From the NCBI RefSeq assembly GCF_002214185.1, contig NZ_CP022161.1, positions 1,550,001 to 1,614,000 on the forward strand: a DNA stretch of 64,000 bases, in the 5' to 3' direction. Origin of the DNA: Streptomyces capitiformicae. GTDB lineage: Bacteria > Actinomycetota > Actinomycetes > Streptomycetales > Streptomycetaceae. The notes below the pieces were generated by a model, which saw only the letters and a list, made by a program, of their open reading frames with translations, searched no databases and was not told the origin of the DNA. Below, piece after piece: positions 54,375 to 62,383 of the stretch (within the stretch, counting starts at the first letter, position 1; each line of letters starts with the position of its first letter). Both the position numbers and the translations under genes were made by a program.

Positions 54375-55595
54375 CTACACACCGCTCCATTGTGCGAACT
54401 CGCGCAGCGGGTCCGGGGCCCGTCGACGGGCGCGCAGGAGCGTCCCGACGGTCTCGTGAACCTCCGGGTGGTAGCGGGTCAGTTGGGGCGCGCTCCTGCG
54501 TGCCTTCTCCAGGGACTCCAGCGCCTCGTCGTAGTGGGCCGTCCATGCCTCCGCGCCGGCCTTGCGGATCAGGAATCCGGCTACGCGGGTCGGCTGGTAG
54601 GAATCCGGCAACCGCACCTCGGAGGCAACGCGCAGCGCCTCCTCGTGGTCGTCTCGGTACATGGCCACGTCGATCCGCCCCAGGGCCACATTGAGATCGC
54701 CGAACGCCAGGGCGTACCGCGTGCCAGGCGGGTCTGACGCCGCGTCGGCCTGGGCGGCAGCTTCGGCAAGTTCGTTCGCCTGCCCCAGCCAGTCGTCGGC
54801 GGCGGCGTGGTCCCGCTGCACGGCGGACAGAGCCGAGGCGCGGAGCAGAAGCGTCCCCCGTACGGCCATCGTCGAAGGATCGCCGTCGTCGTCGAGGTCC
54901 CGAAGGGCCTGCTTCATCAATGCCACACCCCGGTCGGGCCGGGATGCCTCGGCATGGGTAATGACTGCCCGCTCGTAGCGCTCGACGGCGACCTGCCGGG
55001 GGTCCCCGGAGTGGGGCGCGGCCACGGCCATACGCGCGAGCGCGAGACGCGCGAGGTCCATGAAGCCCAACCGGTAGGCGATGATCGCCGTGGTGCGTGC
55101 GACCTCGGCCTGCATGTTATGGGCCCGCTCGCGGTCCCGGCCAGGAGCGGTGTGCGTCTGTGCGGCCACCGCGGTGTCGGAGATGAGCTCCGGCAGCGCC
55201 TCAGCGACGCCGCCGAACTCACCAGCGGCGCGGAGCTTCGCGACCTGCGTCGTCCGTTCCGCCACCTCGTCGAGCGGGCGAAGCGGTGTGTCGTCGTCCG
55301 GCGGGATGTCCCATGCGTCTAGGGCACTGCTGATGGGCGCGAGCAGCCGATCGAGCTGGTCCTTCTGAAGCATGTGGACGTAGGGCTGCCCGTGCAGCAC
55401 GGACAGTGTGACGCCGAGCGCGCGGGCTACAGCGGCGAGAACGGACGGACTGGCCGGTCGTTCCCCGTTCTCGACTCGACTGAGCTGACTGGTGGATACA
55501 TGGGCGAGGCGGCCCAGATCGGCCAGACTGAAGTCTCGGATGGCGCGGAACTCGCGAATACGGGCCCCGATGTGCTTCTCGATGTGGTCGGGCAT
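54375..55595 (-). CDS. XRE-family regulator with TPR-like C-terminal domain
   Basis: 406 residues from the ATG 55595 (GGGAG 6 nt upstream). HTH: IGARIREFRAIRDFSLADLGRLAHVSTSQLSRVENGERPASPSVL (shown in parts: FSLADLGRLAHVSTSQLSRV). From about residue 90 on the protein is helical repeats: LARLALARMAVAAPHSGDPR, RGTLLLRASALSAVQRDHAAADDWLGQANEL, FGDLNVALGRIDVAMYRDDH, AWTAHYDEALESLEKARRS. Tetratricopeptide-type regulators of this shape often sense peptides or control adjacent small genes. It lies upstream, same strand, of the four-gene cluster. Confidence 0.85.
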   Translation of the reverse strand: MPDHIEKHIGARIREFRAIRDFSLADLGRLAHVSTSQLSRVENGERPASPSVLAAVARALGVTLSVLHGQPYVHMLQKDQLDRLLAPISSALDAWDIPPDDDTPLRPLDEVAERTTQVAKLRAAGEFGGVAEALPELISDTAVAAQTHTAPGRDRERAHNMQAEVARTTAIIAYRLGFMDLARLALARMAVAAPHSGDPRQVAVERYERAVITHAEASRPDRGVALMKQALRDLDDDGDPSTMAVRGTLLLRASALSAVQRDHAAADDWLGQANELAEAAAQADAASDPPGTRYALAFGDLNVALGRIDVAMYRDDHEEALRVASEVRLPDSYQPTRVAGFLIRKAGAEAWTAHYDEALESLEKARRSAPQLTRYHPEVHETVGTLLRARRRAPDPLREFAQWSGV

Positions 55596-55657
55596 ACTGG
55601 CTCCCATTGCGTGCGTGACAACTCGCAATGTACGCCTGGATCACCCCGGGTTGTACC

Positions 55658-55692
55658 GCTCCGGCCCCCGTCCACTCGACGGGGGCCGGAGC
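55658..55692 (-). terminator. 15-bp hairpin upstream of XRE-TPR gene
   Basis: GCTCCGGCCCCCGTC-CACTC-GACGGGGGCCGGAGC, fifteen perfect pairs. It lies between the immunity gene and the regulator on the same strand, insulating the regulator from toxin-locus transcription. Confidence 0.7.
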
Positions 55693-55783
55693 CGTTCCGT
55701 CCCGGAGGCACGCGGACACGGCGCGGTGCTCGGGACGCGTGCTGGCCCCAACTTCCCTCACAAACTCCAGTTCCGACACGCTC

Positions 55784-55828
55784 CGTAAAAAATACAAGGG
55801 CCCTGCCGGAAAATATCCGACAGGACCC
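55784..55828 (-). terminator. Rho-independent terminator of toxin-immunity cassette
   Basis: On the minus strand: GGGTCCTGTCGGA-TATTT-TCCGGCAGGGCCC followed by TTGTATTTTTT. The stem has two mismatches, but the T-tract is a rare classical one for Streptomyces. It is 75 bp past the immunity-gene stop. Confidence 0.75.
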
Positions 55829-55903
55829 CTCATGTCGCCAATTCATACAGAACTCAACCTTCACTGCCTCATAGCCATTACAGACCAGAGGTAGCGAACC
55901 GAG

Positions 55904-56209
55904 TTAAGGGATCCCGAGAACGCCAGAAACGGCTTCGTGCACCTGGGTTGCAATGCGGGTCAACTGTCTCAGCTCATCCTCGCTGTTAGCGGCCCGCTCC
56001 ATTTGCCACTCGATGAACATAGGAGCGAACCAGATAAGTTGCACCAGTCTCGATTCTACAGTCTCGCCAATTGGAGGAATCCGAGAAAGCAAAGCTACGT
56101 AAGCTTCACCAGCATCTAGATCAAACTCTCCGGACCGAAGCTTGCCGAGAAAACCGGATTCATCATCCCACGCCTCGTCCAGAAGCTCTATCAAGTCATC
56201 CATGTTCAT
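55904..56209 (-). CDS. Putative immunity protein of orphan toxin tip
   Basis: 101 residues, ATG overlapping the toxin stop (ATGA). Acidic and helical: NMDDLIELLDEAWDDESGFL, GEAYVALLSRIPPIGETVES, LIWFAPMFIEWQMERAANSE. Size, acidity, coupling to the toxin gene and lower GC than its surroundings are what one expects of an immunity protein. No family recognised. Confidence 0.65.
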   Translation of the reverse strand: MNMDDLIELLDEAWDDESGFLGKLRSGEFDLDAGEAYVALLSRIPPIGETVESRLVQLIWFAPMFIEWQMERAANSEDELRQLTRIATQVHEAVSGVLGIP

Positions 56210-56631
56210 CCTCCCGACCAGTGCCCGACTATGGCTCCCGCCGGAATGCTATTCCACACCAAGACCTCTGAGTCCTTCCTCGCATAGGAACTATGTCTCG
56301 GACTCGACGGGAAGGGGCCCGAAGAAATATCAACATACCTATGCGGAATGCGCCTCAGATCGATCGCAACCACCCCATGACCCTGATTGTACTTGCCGAA
56401 TGCAATAGCAGGATTCTTTGTTGTAGATATCCACGGGGTCATCTTTTTTCCGGCGACATGGGATAGAGGACTGACCCCCACATTACTTGGATCCCGAGCG
56501 GTCAATCCCATTGCCGGATCCTCATTCTCAGCCAGCGCCCGGTAGACGATATTTCCGTCGGGATCCGGCGCGTCGGGCCTGTTACCACAGTCGCTGTTGT
56601 GAACCAGGACCGGAGTGGCCCCCGCCAGCAC
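56206..56631 (-). CDS. Orphan polymorphic-toxin tip: HINT tail plus putative ADP-ribosyltransferase
   Basis: From a GTG at 56631 the protein opens with LAGATPVLVHNSDC, the last strand of a HINT domain (homology starts upstream at about 56648: LHTYYV). The remaining 125 residues read NIVYRALAENEDPAMGLTAR, MTPWISTTKNPAIAFGKYNQ, GVVAIDLRRIPHRYVD, RKDSEVLVWNSIPAGAIVG. Arg in YRAL, Ser-Thr in ISTT and Glu in DSEVLV suit an R-S-E ADP-ribosyltransferase-like toxin (DUF7587-type as an alternative). No start or secretion region is attached, so it is a silent spare tip with its immunity gene. Confidence 0.6.
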   Translation of the reverse strand: MLAGATPVLVHNSDCGNRPDAPDPDGNIVYRALAENEDPAMGLTARDPSNVGVSPLSHVAGKKMTPWISTTKNPAIAFGKYNQGHGVVAIDLRRIPHRYVDISSGPFPSSPRHSSYARKDSEVLVWNSIPAGAIVGHWSGG

Positions 56632-56648
56632 ATAGTACGTGTGCAGGC
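56586..56648. repeat. HINT-tail homology, left copy
   Basis: 63 bp matching 63245-63307 with five mismatches; the 25 bases CGCCAGCACATAGTACGTGT(GCAGG) are identical. It would provide a crossover point between this orphan tip and the full toxin gene. Confidence 0.85.
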
Positions 56649-56735
56649 CACGCCGCTCCTACCTGCAAGTTTGCCGGTCAGCGGGCCATTTGACAGTCCC
56701 CGGATGTTCGTGCTCGTGCGCTGGAGTCTGCTGGT

Positions 56736-56757
56736 GTTGCCGTCACTACTGCCGTCA
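56736..56757. repeat. Left direct repeat bounding the integrated element (candidate att/arm site)
   Basis: GTTGCCGTCA-CTACTGCCGTCA. The right copy at 62384-62406 differs by one extra A. Each holds two GCCGTCA heptamers in tandem, as expected of integrase arm-type sites. Confidence 0.6.
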
Positions 56758-56801
56758 GGGGTCTGCACCGCCTGGGAAATTCCAGGAATTCAGAATTCGC
56801 G

Positions 56802-57038
56802 TCAAGCGGCTTTGTCGTGCGGGGTGAGGCTGATGGTCAGGTCGGCGCCGAGAGCCTGAGCCAGGCGGCGCAGGAGGGGAAGCGTGGGCACGGTCCCGCC
56901 GCCTTCGAAGCGGGAGATCTGTGGCTGCTTCATCCCGCACCGCTCGGCCAGCTCGGCCTGGGACAGCCCGAGCTCGATGCGCCGGTCGTGGACGAGTTGC
57001 CCGAGCTCACGGGCGAGCGCGGAAGGCGGGTCCTGCAT
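56802..57038 (-). CDS. XRE-family HTH protein (antitoxin-like)
   Basis: 78 residues. LARELGQLVHDRRIELGLSQAELAERCGMKQPQISRFEGG is a Cro/CI HTH (shown in part: ELGLSQAELAERCGMKQPQI), followed by VPTLPLLRRLAQALGADLTISL. This layout matches HigA/RelB-type antitoxins. 14 bp after the preceding XRE gene; together with the 57388 toxin it makes a three-gene TA unit. Confidence 0.83.
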   Translation of the reverse strand: MQDPPSALARELGQLVHDRRIELGLSQAELAERCGMKQPQISRFEGGGTVPTLPLLRRLAQALGADLTISLTPHDKAA

Positions 57039-57052
57039 GGTTCCTCCCCGCC

Positions 57053-57391
57053 TCAGGCCGCTGGGGCGACGATGGTGACGGTGGGCTCGTCTCCGCCGGC
57101 GAGGTGAACGTCCACCGTGAGGTCCAGTGCGCGGGCCAGGCGCATGATGACCGCGATGGGCGGCAGCTCGGTGGCCGTCTCGATGCCCTCGATGTCATCG
57201 ACGTCGACGTGCATGCGCTCGGCGAGATCGGCCTCGCTCAGCCCCAGCTGCTGACGCCGGTCGTAGACGGCCTTGCCCAACTTCATGGCGAGGCCGGCCT
57301 CTTCGTAGACCCGGTCGTACTCGGGGTCGGCGTCCAGGTGTTCGCCCAGCAGCCGGCGGTGGCGACGGGTCCTCCATTCGCTGTGGTTCAT
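57053..57391 (-). CDS. XRE-family antitoxin
   Basis: 112 residues. N-terminal NHSEWRTRRHRRLLGEHLDADPEYDRVYEE probably contacts the toxin; HTH is LGLSEADLAERMHVDVDDIEGIE with a degenerate recognition helix; C-terminal AVIMRLARALDLTVDVHLAG. ATG overlaps the toxin stop (ATGA). Confidence 0.83.
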   Translation of the reverse strand: MNHSEWRTRRHRRLLGEHLDADPEYDRVYEEAGLAMKLGKAVYDRRQQLGLSEADLAERMHVDVDDIEGIETATELPPIAVIMRLARALDLTVDVHLAGGDEPTVTIVAPAA

Positions 57392-57771
57392 CGAGACTCC
57401 TTGAGGTTGCGGCTGTAGAGGTCGTGCTCGGCGGCGGCTTCATGCTCTGCCTCGCACAATTGCTGTGCGGCGTGGGCGCGGTCCACTTCGGCCTGCTCGC
57501 GCATCTTGGTCTTGCGGAACACGGTGAGCAGCACGACACGTCGGCCGGGCGCCAGCCAGTAGGTGATCCGCTGATGGGCATCGCCCAGGCGGAAGCGCAG
57601 CTCGCGGAGCTTGCCGCCCAGGTGGCGGGAGTGCGGTTCGTCAAGGGTGGTGGGCTGCTCGGCGAGCAGGTCAGCGACGCGTTCGGCCTGCTTGTAGTGA
57701 TGGGCGGGAATGTTCTCCAGCCACAGCCGTACCTCCGGCTCGATCTCGATCGAGTACCGCCCGCTGTCCAT
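57388..57771 (-). CDS. Type II toxin, RelE/HigB (Gp49-like) family
   Basis: 127 residues from the ATG 57771. YSIEIEPEVRLWLENIPAHHYKQAERVADLL, HLGGKLRELRFRLGDAHQRITYWLAPGRRVVLLTVFRKTKMRE: the K-L-x-E-L-R and V-x-L-T-x-F-x-K-x-x-x patterns are characteristic (shown in parts: LGGKLRELRFRLG, RRVVLLTVFRKTK). Likely ribosome-dependent mRNA interferase held by the downstream antitoxin. Only distant similarity to the 50049 toxin. Located at the end of the integrated element opposite to the integrase, as addiction modules often are. Confidence 0.83.
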   Translation of the reverse strand: MDSGRYSIEIEPEVRLWLENIPAHHYKQAERVADLLAEQPTTLDEPHSRHLGGKLRELRFRLGDAHQRITYWLAPGRRVVLLTVFRKTKMREQAEVDRAHAAQQLCEAEHEAAAEHDLYSRNLKESR

Positions 57772-58425
57772 ATCGCCGATGATATATGACACGGGGTGCG
57801 AGAGCGCGAATACGTAGTTCAGGTCGTGTGCCGTCGCCGCGACCGCAGCCACTCCAGCGTCGCACACCCCCGTACTCCCCCCCTTCGTCCTGCTGCCACA
57901 GCGCCGCCCGCAAACCAGCGGCAACCTGCCGAGGCGGTGCAGGGTCGGCCTTCTTTCGGCAGGATCGGGCCCGAGCGGGAGAGGCAGCGCACGGCCGGGC
58001 TGGTGCGTCGCCCAGTCTGGCGGCGCGGGGCCGGGGCGGGAGGAGTCAGCCCCCGACGGGCGGCCGGGAGCTTCGCCCCCGCCGGAGGCACCGCCGACCA
58101 CCGCCCTCGGCGAGTCCGGCGGCGGGCGTGAGGGTCGGCCCCCTGGCCGGCCCTGTGCCCGCGATCCGGCCGTAGGACGGTCGTGGGCGACAACTTGCTC
58201 CGCCAGGAGCCCCGTTACGGTCAGCCCGGTGACCAGGCAGGTTGCCGCTCCGGCAGCCCCGGATCACCCCCGACTGCCGGGGCGGCTCACCGCCTGCGGC
58301 GTAGCCGGCCTCCCGATTGAACGGCAGGTTTGTCGGCGACAGCGGCCAGCTCAGACGGGCGGACGCCGCCTTGAACCTCGAAGAGAAAATCTGAACGCAC
58401 GCCCCGGGCCGCGCGCCTCGGCGGG
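57772..58425. other. 650-bp non-coding stretch inside integrated element
   Basis: No credible gene; long open frames here lack start signals and family motifs. A weak hairpin GCCCCGG...CCGGGGC at 58256-58283 and an ATATATCATCGGCGATAT-like promoter/operator just before the toxin start (about 57768-57790) are all I see. This is where transfer genes would lie in a full AICE, so a deletion is possible. Confidence 0.45.
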
Positions 58426-58851
58426 TCAGTGGCCCCGGTCGCTGACGTCCGACTCCAAGGCCTCGACGCGGCCACGAAGGTCGGCGATCTGCTGAGCGGC
58501 CTCGGCCAGCGCTCGTTCCAGTGCCTCGACGCGGGCCGTCGTCCCGCCGGCGGGTGCGGTTGCCTCCGGACCGTCGGGGCCATCGGCGCCGTCGGGGTAG
58601 TCGCGGTGGACGACGAAGGCGCCCTTGCCGGGGCGGGAGACCGCCCACCCGTCCTGCTTCAGCAGGGCCATGGCCTTCTGCACGGTCAGGCTCGCCGCCC
58701 CGAACTCCCGCATCAACGCGGCCTGCGTCGGCAACGCGTCCCCCGGCCGCAGCCCCCCGGAGCGGATGCGCTCGCGCAGGGTCTCGGCGATGACCTCGAA
58801 CGTCAGCGGCACCCCGCTGCCCGCCCGCCTGCGCCCGCGCCTCGCCGCCAC
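58426..58851 (-). CDS. GntR-family regulator (KorSA/pSAM2-type)
   Basis: 141 residues. PLTFEVIAETLRERIRSGGLRPGDALPTQAALMREFGAASLTVQKAMALLKQDGWAVSRPGKGAFV is a winged-helix GntR domain (shown in parts: IAETLRERIRSGGLRPGDAL, SLTVQKAMALLKQDGW). The C-terminal part is an Ala/Glu coiled coil (VEALERALAEAAQQIADLRG RVEALE) for dimerisation. Such regulators repress transfer or replication genes of actinobacterial elements. GTG start 58851; GTG 58812 is an alternative. Divergent from repSA. Confidence 0.83.
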   Translation of the reverse strand: MAARRGRRRAGSGVPLTFEVIAETLRERIRSGGLRPGDALPTQAALMREFGAASLTVQKAMALLKQDGWAVSRPGKGAFVVHRDYPDGADGPDGPEATAPAGGTTARVEALERALAEAAQQIADLRGRVEALESDVSDRGH

Positions 58852-59171
58852 GCCCGGTCACCCCCGCCTTCCACGCCCTCTACCAGCACAATCCGGCCCG
58901 GCCAAACCGGGAAACCGGCCCCACACTACCCGCGTCCCACCGCCCACAGAAAGGAATGAGGAGGGATGCACTTGAATGCGCCTGTGGGCCGATGTTAACG
59001 TCACGCACCCGCCGGTGATCACCACCGCGCCCCGCCGACCAAGCCCCCTCTGGTCCGGCCCCCGCGCCCAACTCCGAGGCGCCCCGTTCCCCTGTGAGCC
59101 GATCACTTCGGCCTGCCCATGTGCCCCGCGCCGTACCGCTTCCGCGCTCCCACCGAAAGGCCCCTTCCCGC
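58852..59171. other. Divergent control region gntR/repSA, possible origin
   Basis: 320 bp between divergent genes; contains AAAGGAATGAGGAGGGATGC (about 58950-58970), relatively AT-rich, and GATGTTAACGTCACG with the palindrome GTTAAC (58992-58998). It may hold the operator of the GntR regulator and part of the replication origin; no iteron array seen here. Confidence 0.35.
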
Positions 59172-60887
59172 ATGCCCGCACAGCTCCAACTCCCGTACCC
59201 CACGACCGTTCCAGCCGCCTCACGTCCGTCGTCGCCGCTCGCGGCACCGACCTGCCCGGCGGATGCCACCGCCTCACCGGCAGGGCGGTCGGCGCTGGAG
59301 CGCCGCGCCCGGCTCACCGCCAAGCTGGCGAAGCTCGCCGCCACCGGCCAACTCGCACCCCTCGCACGACAGATCAGCACCCTCGGCGGATGCGCGCACC
59401 CGATCCGCCTGGCCGGGCACCGCACCCGCCTGGACGCCGGAACCGGCGAGGTCCTCGACCACTTCGACTCCGGCCGGCTCCCGGCGGGCGAACTGCTGGT
59501 CCGCTGCGGCAACCGCCGTGCCACCCGCTGCCCCGCCTGCTCCACCGTCTACCGCTATGACACCTACCAACTCATCGCAGCCGGACTACGCGGCGGCAAG
59601 ACCGTCCCCACCAGCGTCGCCGTGCACCCGCGCGTGTTCGCCACGCTCACCGCGCCCGGCTTCGGGTCCGTCCACAACCAGCCCGACACCGGCCGCTGCC
59701 ACTGCGGCCAGGTCCACGCCGACGACGACCCGCTCCTCGGCACCCCGCTCGACCCCGAGCGCTACGACTACACCGGCGCGGTCCTGTGGAACGCGCACGC
59801 CCCGGCCCTGTGGGCACGCTTCACCACCCACTTGCGGCGGGAGATAGCGAAGGCGGCGGGGCTGACGCAGCGGGACCTGCGGCACCACGCCACTCTTTCG
59901 TACGCAAAGGTCGCCGAGTACCAGAAGCGCGGCCAAGTCCACTTCCACGCCGTCATCCGCCTCGACGGACCCACAGGCCCTACCAGCCCACCACCCGCCT
60001 GGGCCACCACCCAACTCCTCGACCACGCCGTCCGCGGCGCCGCCCAACGCACCCGCGTCCACCACGAAGGCGAACCGCCGAAGCAACCGCAGCCCGCCGG
60101 GTACGTCCCCGCGTCTCCGCCCCAGGACTCAGACCGGGCGAGGCGGTTGGTGTTCCGGTTCGGGCGGCAGATCGACATCCGGGCGATCCGCAGTACGGAC
60201 TTCACCGGCGGCGGCCCGGTCACCGACCGACACGTCGCCGCCTACATCGCCAAGTACGCCACCAAAGGCGCCGAGACCACCACCGGCACCCTCGACCGCC
60301 GACTCCGACTCCTCGCCGAACTCACCACCCACAACATCACCGACCACGCCCGCCGCATGATCCACACCGCCTGGCACCTCGCCACCAACCGCCGACACGC
60401 CCACCTCCGCCTGCGCCAATGGGCCCACATGCTCGGCTTCCGAGGCCACTTCTCCACCCGCACCCGCCACTACTCCACCACCCTCGCCCACCTCCGAGCC
60501 GAACGCACCGCCTGGCGAGCCGGTCAACCCGACCCCCAGACACCAGCCCCGGCATCGGCTGAGACGCAGTCTGACCAGACGGGCGGCAGTCCGGTCGGTG
60601 ACCGCGCCGGACACTCCACCGACCTGGCAGCCGGTCACCGCAACATCGTCGGTCAGCACGTGGGCCCGGACACGACCTTGGTCATCTCCCACTGGCAGTA
60701 CGCCGGAACCGGCCTTCTCCCCGAACTCGAACATCTCGCCGACCTCCTGACCGCGAAACGGCAGACCCGGCCCGAACAACCGACCCGAACCCGCCGCTCG
60801 GAACGCTCCGGTGACCGCCCGGGTCACTCCGCCGGTCACTCCACTGATCGGCTGACCAGCGCTGACCGGCCGGGGGCCGCCGCGTGA
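59172..60887 (+). CDS. repSA: RepSA-type rolling-circle replication initiator
   Basis: 571 residues from the ATG 59172. A Cys cluster VRCGNRRATRCPACSTVYRYD (about 110-130) and CHCGQVH (176-182) look like zinc sites of actinobacterial Rep proteins. The HUH nickase motif is GQVHFHAVI with His257/His259; AAYIAKYATKG carries the catalytic-type tyrosines. The C-terminal 120 residues are low-complexity with GHST/GHS repeats. Nicks the double-strand origin and starts rolling-circle replication of the excised element. Coupled to xis by GTGA. Repeated GGTCACTCC/TGACC motifs in its 3' end may be part of the origin. Confidence 0.88.
   Translation: MPAQLQLPYPTTVPAASRPSSPLAAPTCPADATASPAGRSALERRARLTAKLAKLAATGQLAPLARQISTLGGCAHPIRLAGHRTRLDAGTGEVLDHFDSGRLPAGELLVRCGNRRATRCPACSTVYRYDTYQLIAAGLRGGKTVPTSVAVHPRVFATLTAPGFGSVHNQPDTGRCHCGQVHADDDPLLGTPLDPERYDYTGAVLWNAHAPALWARFTTHLRREIAKAAGLTQRDLRHHATLSYAKVAEYQKRGQVHFHAVIRLDGPTGPTSPPPAWATTQLLDHAVRGAAQRTRVHHEGEPPKQPQPAGYVPASPPQDSDRARRLVFRFGRQIDIRAIRSTDFTGGGPVTDRHVAAYIAKYATKGAETTTGTLDRRLRLLAELTTHNITDHARRMIHTAWHLATNRRHAHLRLRQWAHMLGFRGHFSTRTRHYSTTLAHLRAERTAWRAGQPDPQTPAPASAETQSDQTGGSPVGDRAGHSTDLAAGHRNIVGQHVGPDTTLVISHWQYAGTGLLPELEHLADLLTAKRQTRPEQPTRTRRSERSGDRPGHSAGHSTDRLTSADRPGAAA
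60788..60875. repeat. GGTCA/TGACC repeat cluster in repSA 3' end
   Basis: GGTGACC, GGGTCACTCCGCC, GGTCACTCCACTGATC, CTGACCAGCGCTGACCGG within 90 bp, and more copies around 60595-60655 (GGTCGGTGACC, GGTCACCG, GGTCAGCACG). Direct and inverted GGTCA boxes resemble iterons or a Rep/Int binding region, though the Arg/Gly/Thr codons they encode could account for some. Confidence 0.45.
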
Positions 60888-61075
60888 CCGCCAGCACCGA
60901 ACTCCTCACCGTCCCCCAGGTCATGGCCCGCCTCCAGCTCAGCCGCACCGCCGTCTACGACCTCATCCGCACCCGGCAACTCGCCTCCATCACCCTCGGC
61001 CGCGCCCGCCGCATCCCCACCCACGCCCTCACCGACTTCATCCGCACCCGACTCGAACAGGAAGCCGCCGCCTGA
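60884..61075 (+). CDS. xis: Excisionase (MerR/HTH_17-type)
   Basis: 63 residues. LLTVPQVMARLQLSRTAVYDLIRTRQLASITLGRARRIPTHALTDFIR: a winged-helix excisionase DNA-binding fold (shown in part: VPQVMARLQLSRTAVYDLIR). Directs Int towards excision by bending att DNA. GTG overlaps the rep stop; its TGA overlaps the int ATG (TGATG). Confidence 0.9.
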   Translation: MTASTELLTVPQVMARLQLSRTAVYDLIRTRQLASITLGRARRIPTHALTDFIRTRLEQEAAA

Positions 61076-62382
61076 TGACCACACCCCGAGACACCCCCGC
61101 CTCCCGCCGCGTGCGCGCCAACGGCGACGGAACCGTCTACCAACGCAAGGACAGCCGCTGGGAAGCCGCCGGATACGTCCTCGCCCCCGGCAACACCCGT
61201 CGCCGCGTCCGCGTCTACGGCACCACCCGGAAGGAAGCCCTGGCCAAGCTCACCGAGAAGATCGCCACCAGCAACCGCGGCCTTCCCGTCCCCTCCGCTC
61301 AAGGCAGCGTGGCCGCATACCTGACCTACTGGCTGGAGGCCGTCGCCGTCCACCAGCTACGCGAGAACACCCACACCCGCTACACCACCTGCGTCCACCG
61401 CTACCTCGTCCCCGGCCTGGGCAAGAAGAAGCTCGCCAAGCTCTCTGCCAAGGACGTTCGCACCTGGCTCAACCAGCTCCGCACCACCTGCCAGTGCTGC
61501 GTGCGCGACATCGATGCAGGGCGTGATGAGCCCCTTTGCTGCGCCGTCGGATCGTGCTGCTCCAAGCGGCTCTCTCCACTGACGCTGACCTACATCCACT
61601 CCGTACTCAAGTCCGCCCTGGAGCACTCCGTGCGCGAGGAGGAGATCCCGCGCAACGTCGCCCGCAACGTCCGCACCGGCACACCTCGCCCCCGACGCTT
61701 CGAACCCCTCACCACCGACGAAGCCCGCCAATTCCTCACAGCCGCGCGCGGACACCGACTCCATGCCCTGTTCGAACTCGCGCTCCACACCGGACTCCGC
61801 AAAGGCGAACTCCTCGGCCTGCGCTGGGAAGACCTCGACCTCGGCCGGGGCACGGCCGCCGTCCGCCGCACCTTGCAACGCACCAGCGCAGGCGGGCTCA
61901 CCACGCTGCCCACCAAGACCCGGGCCTCCGAGCGCCGCATCGCCCTCCCCGCCCGCTGCCTCCAGTCGCTGAAGCACCACCGAGAGCAGCAGCAGCGCGA
62001 GCGGGATACCGCGGGCACCGCGTGGCAGCACAGCGGGTACGTGTTCGCCACGCCGCAGGGCAGGCCGATCGACCCGACCAACCTCACCCGCACCTTCACC
62101 ACGCTCCTCCGCAAGGCCGACCTCCGCCGCATCCGATTTCACGACCTCAGGCACTCGACCGCGACGCTGCTCCTGGAGCAGGGAGTCGAACTCGTCGTGA
62201 TCAAGGAACTCCTCGGCCACGCCCACATCGGTGTCACAGCCACCGTCTACGCCCACGTGAGGCTCCGGCTCCAGCGCCAAGCCATCGATGCTCTCGGCAC
62301 CGCACTCGACGGCCTGACAAACACCGAGACAGTCAACGCCGACGGCGACGAACCACCGCCCTGCGCCGCGTCCGTCCGCTGA
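61075..62382 (+). CDS. int: Tyrosine site-specific integrase
   Basis: 435 residues. N-terminal arm-binding domain (DGTVYQRKDSRWEAAGYV), SAM-like core-binding domain with a Cys-rich insert TCQCCVRDIDAG...CCAVGSCCSK (about 139-163), catalytic domain with Arg242 (HTGLRKGELLGLRWED), His356/Arg359 (FHDLRHSTA), His382 (LLGHAHIG) and nucleophile Tyr392. Integrates and, with Xis, excises the element. Last gene of the rep-xis-int operon; candidate arm sites GTTGCCGTCA-A-CTACTGCCGTCA begin 1 bp after its stop, then a terminator hairpin. Confidence 0.93.
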   Translation: MTTPRDTPASRRVRANGDGTVYQRKDSRWEAAGYVLAPGNTRRRVRVYGTTRKEALAKLTEKIATSNRGLPVPSAQGSVAAYLTYWLEAVAVHQLRENTHTRYTTCVHRYLVPGLGKKKLAKLSAKDVRTWLNQLRTTCQCCVRDIDAGRDEPLCCAVGSCCSKRLSPLTLTYIHSVLKSALEHSVREEEIPRNVARNVRTGTPRPRRFEPLTTDEARQFLTAARGHRLHALFELALHTGLRKGELLGLRWEDLDLGRGTAAVRRTLQRTSAGGLTTLPTKTRASERRIALPARCLQSLKHHREQQQRERDTAGTAWQHSGYVFATPQGRPIDPTNLTRTFTTLLRKADLRRIRFHDLRHSTATLLLEQGVELVVIKELLGHAHIGVTATVYAHVRLRLQRQAIDALGTALDGLTNTETVNADGDEPPPCAASVR

Positions 62383-62383
62383 C

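Noticed and set aside
58256..58283. Terminator of the GntR gene
   Set aside because: The 7-bp stem is weak and lies 140 bp beyond the stop; kept only as a note in the non-coding entry.
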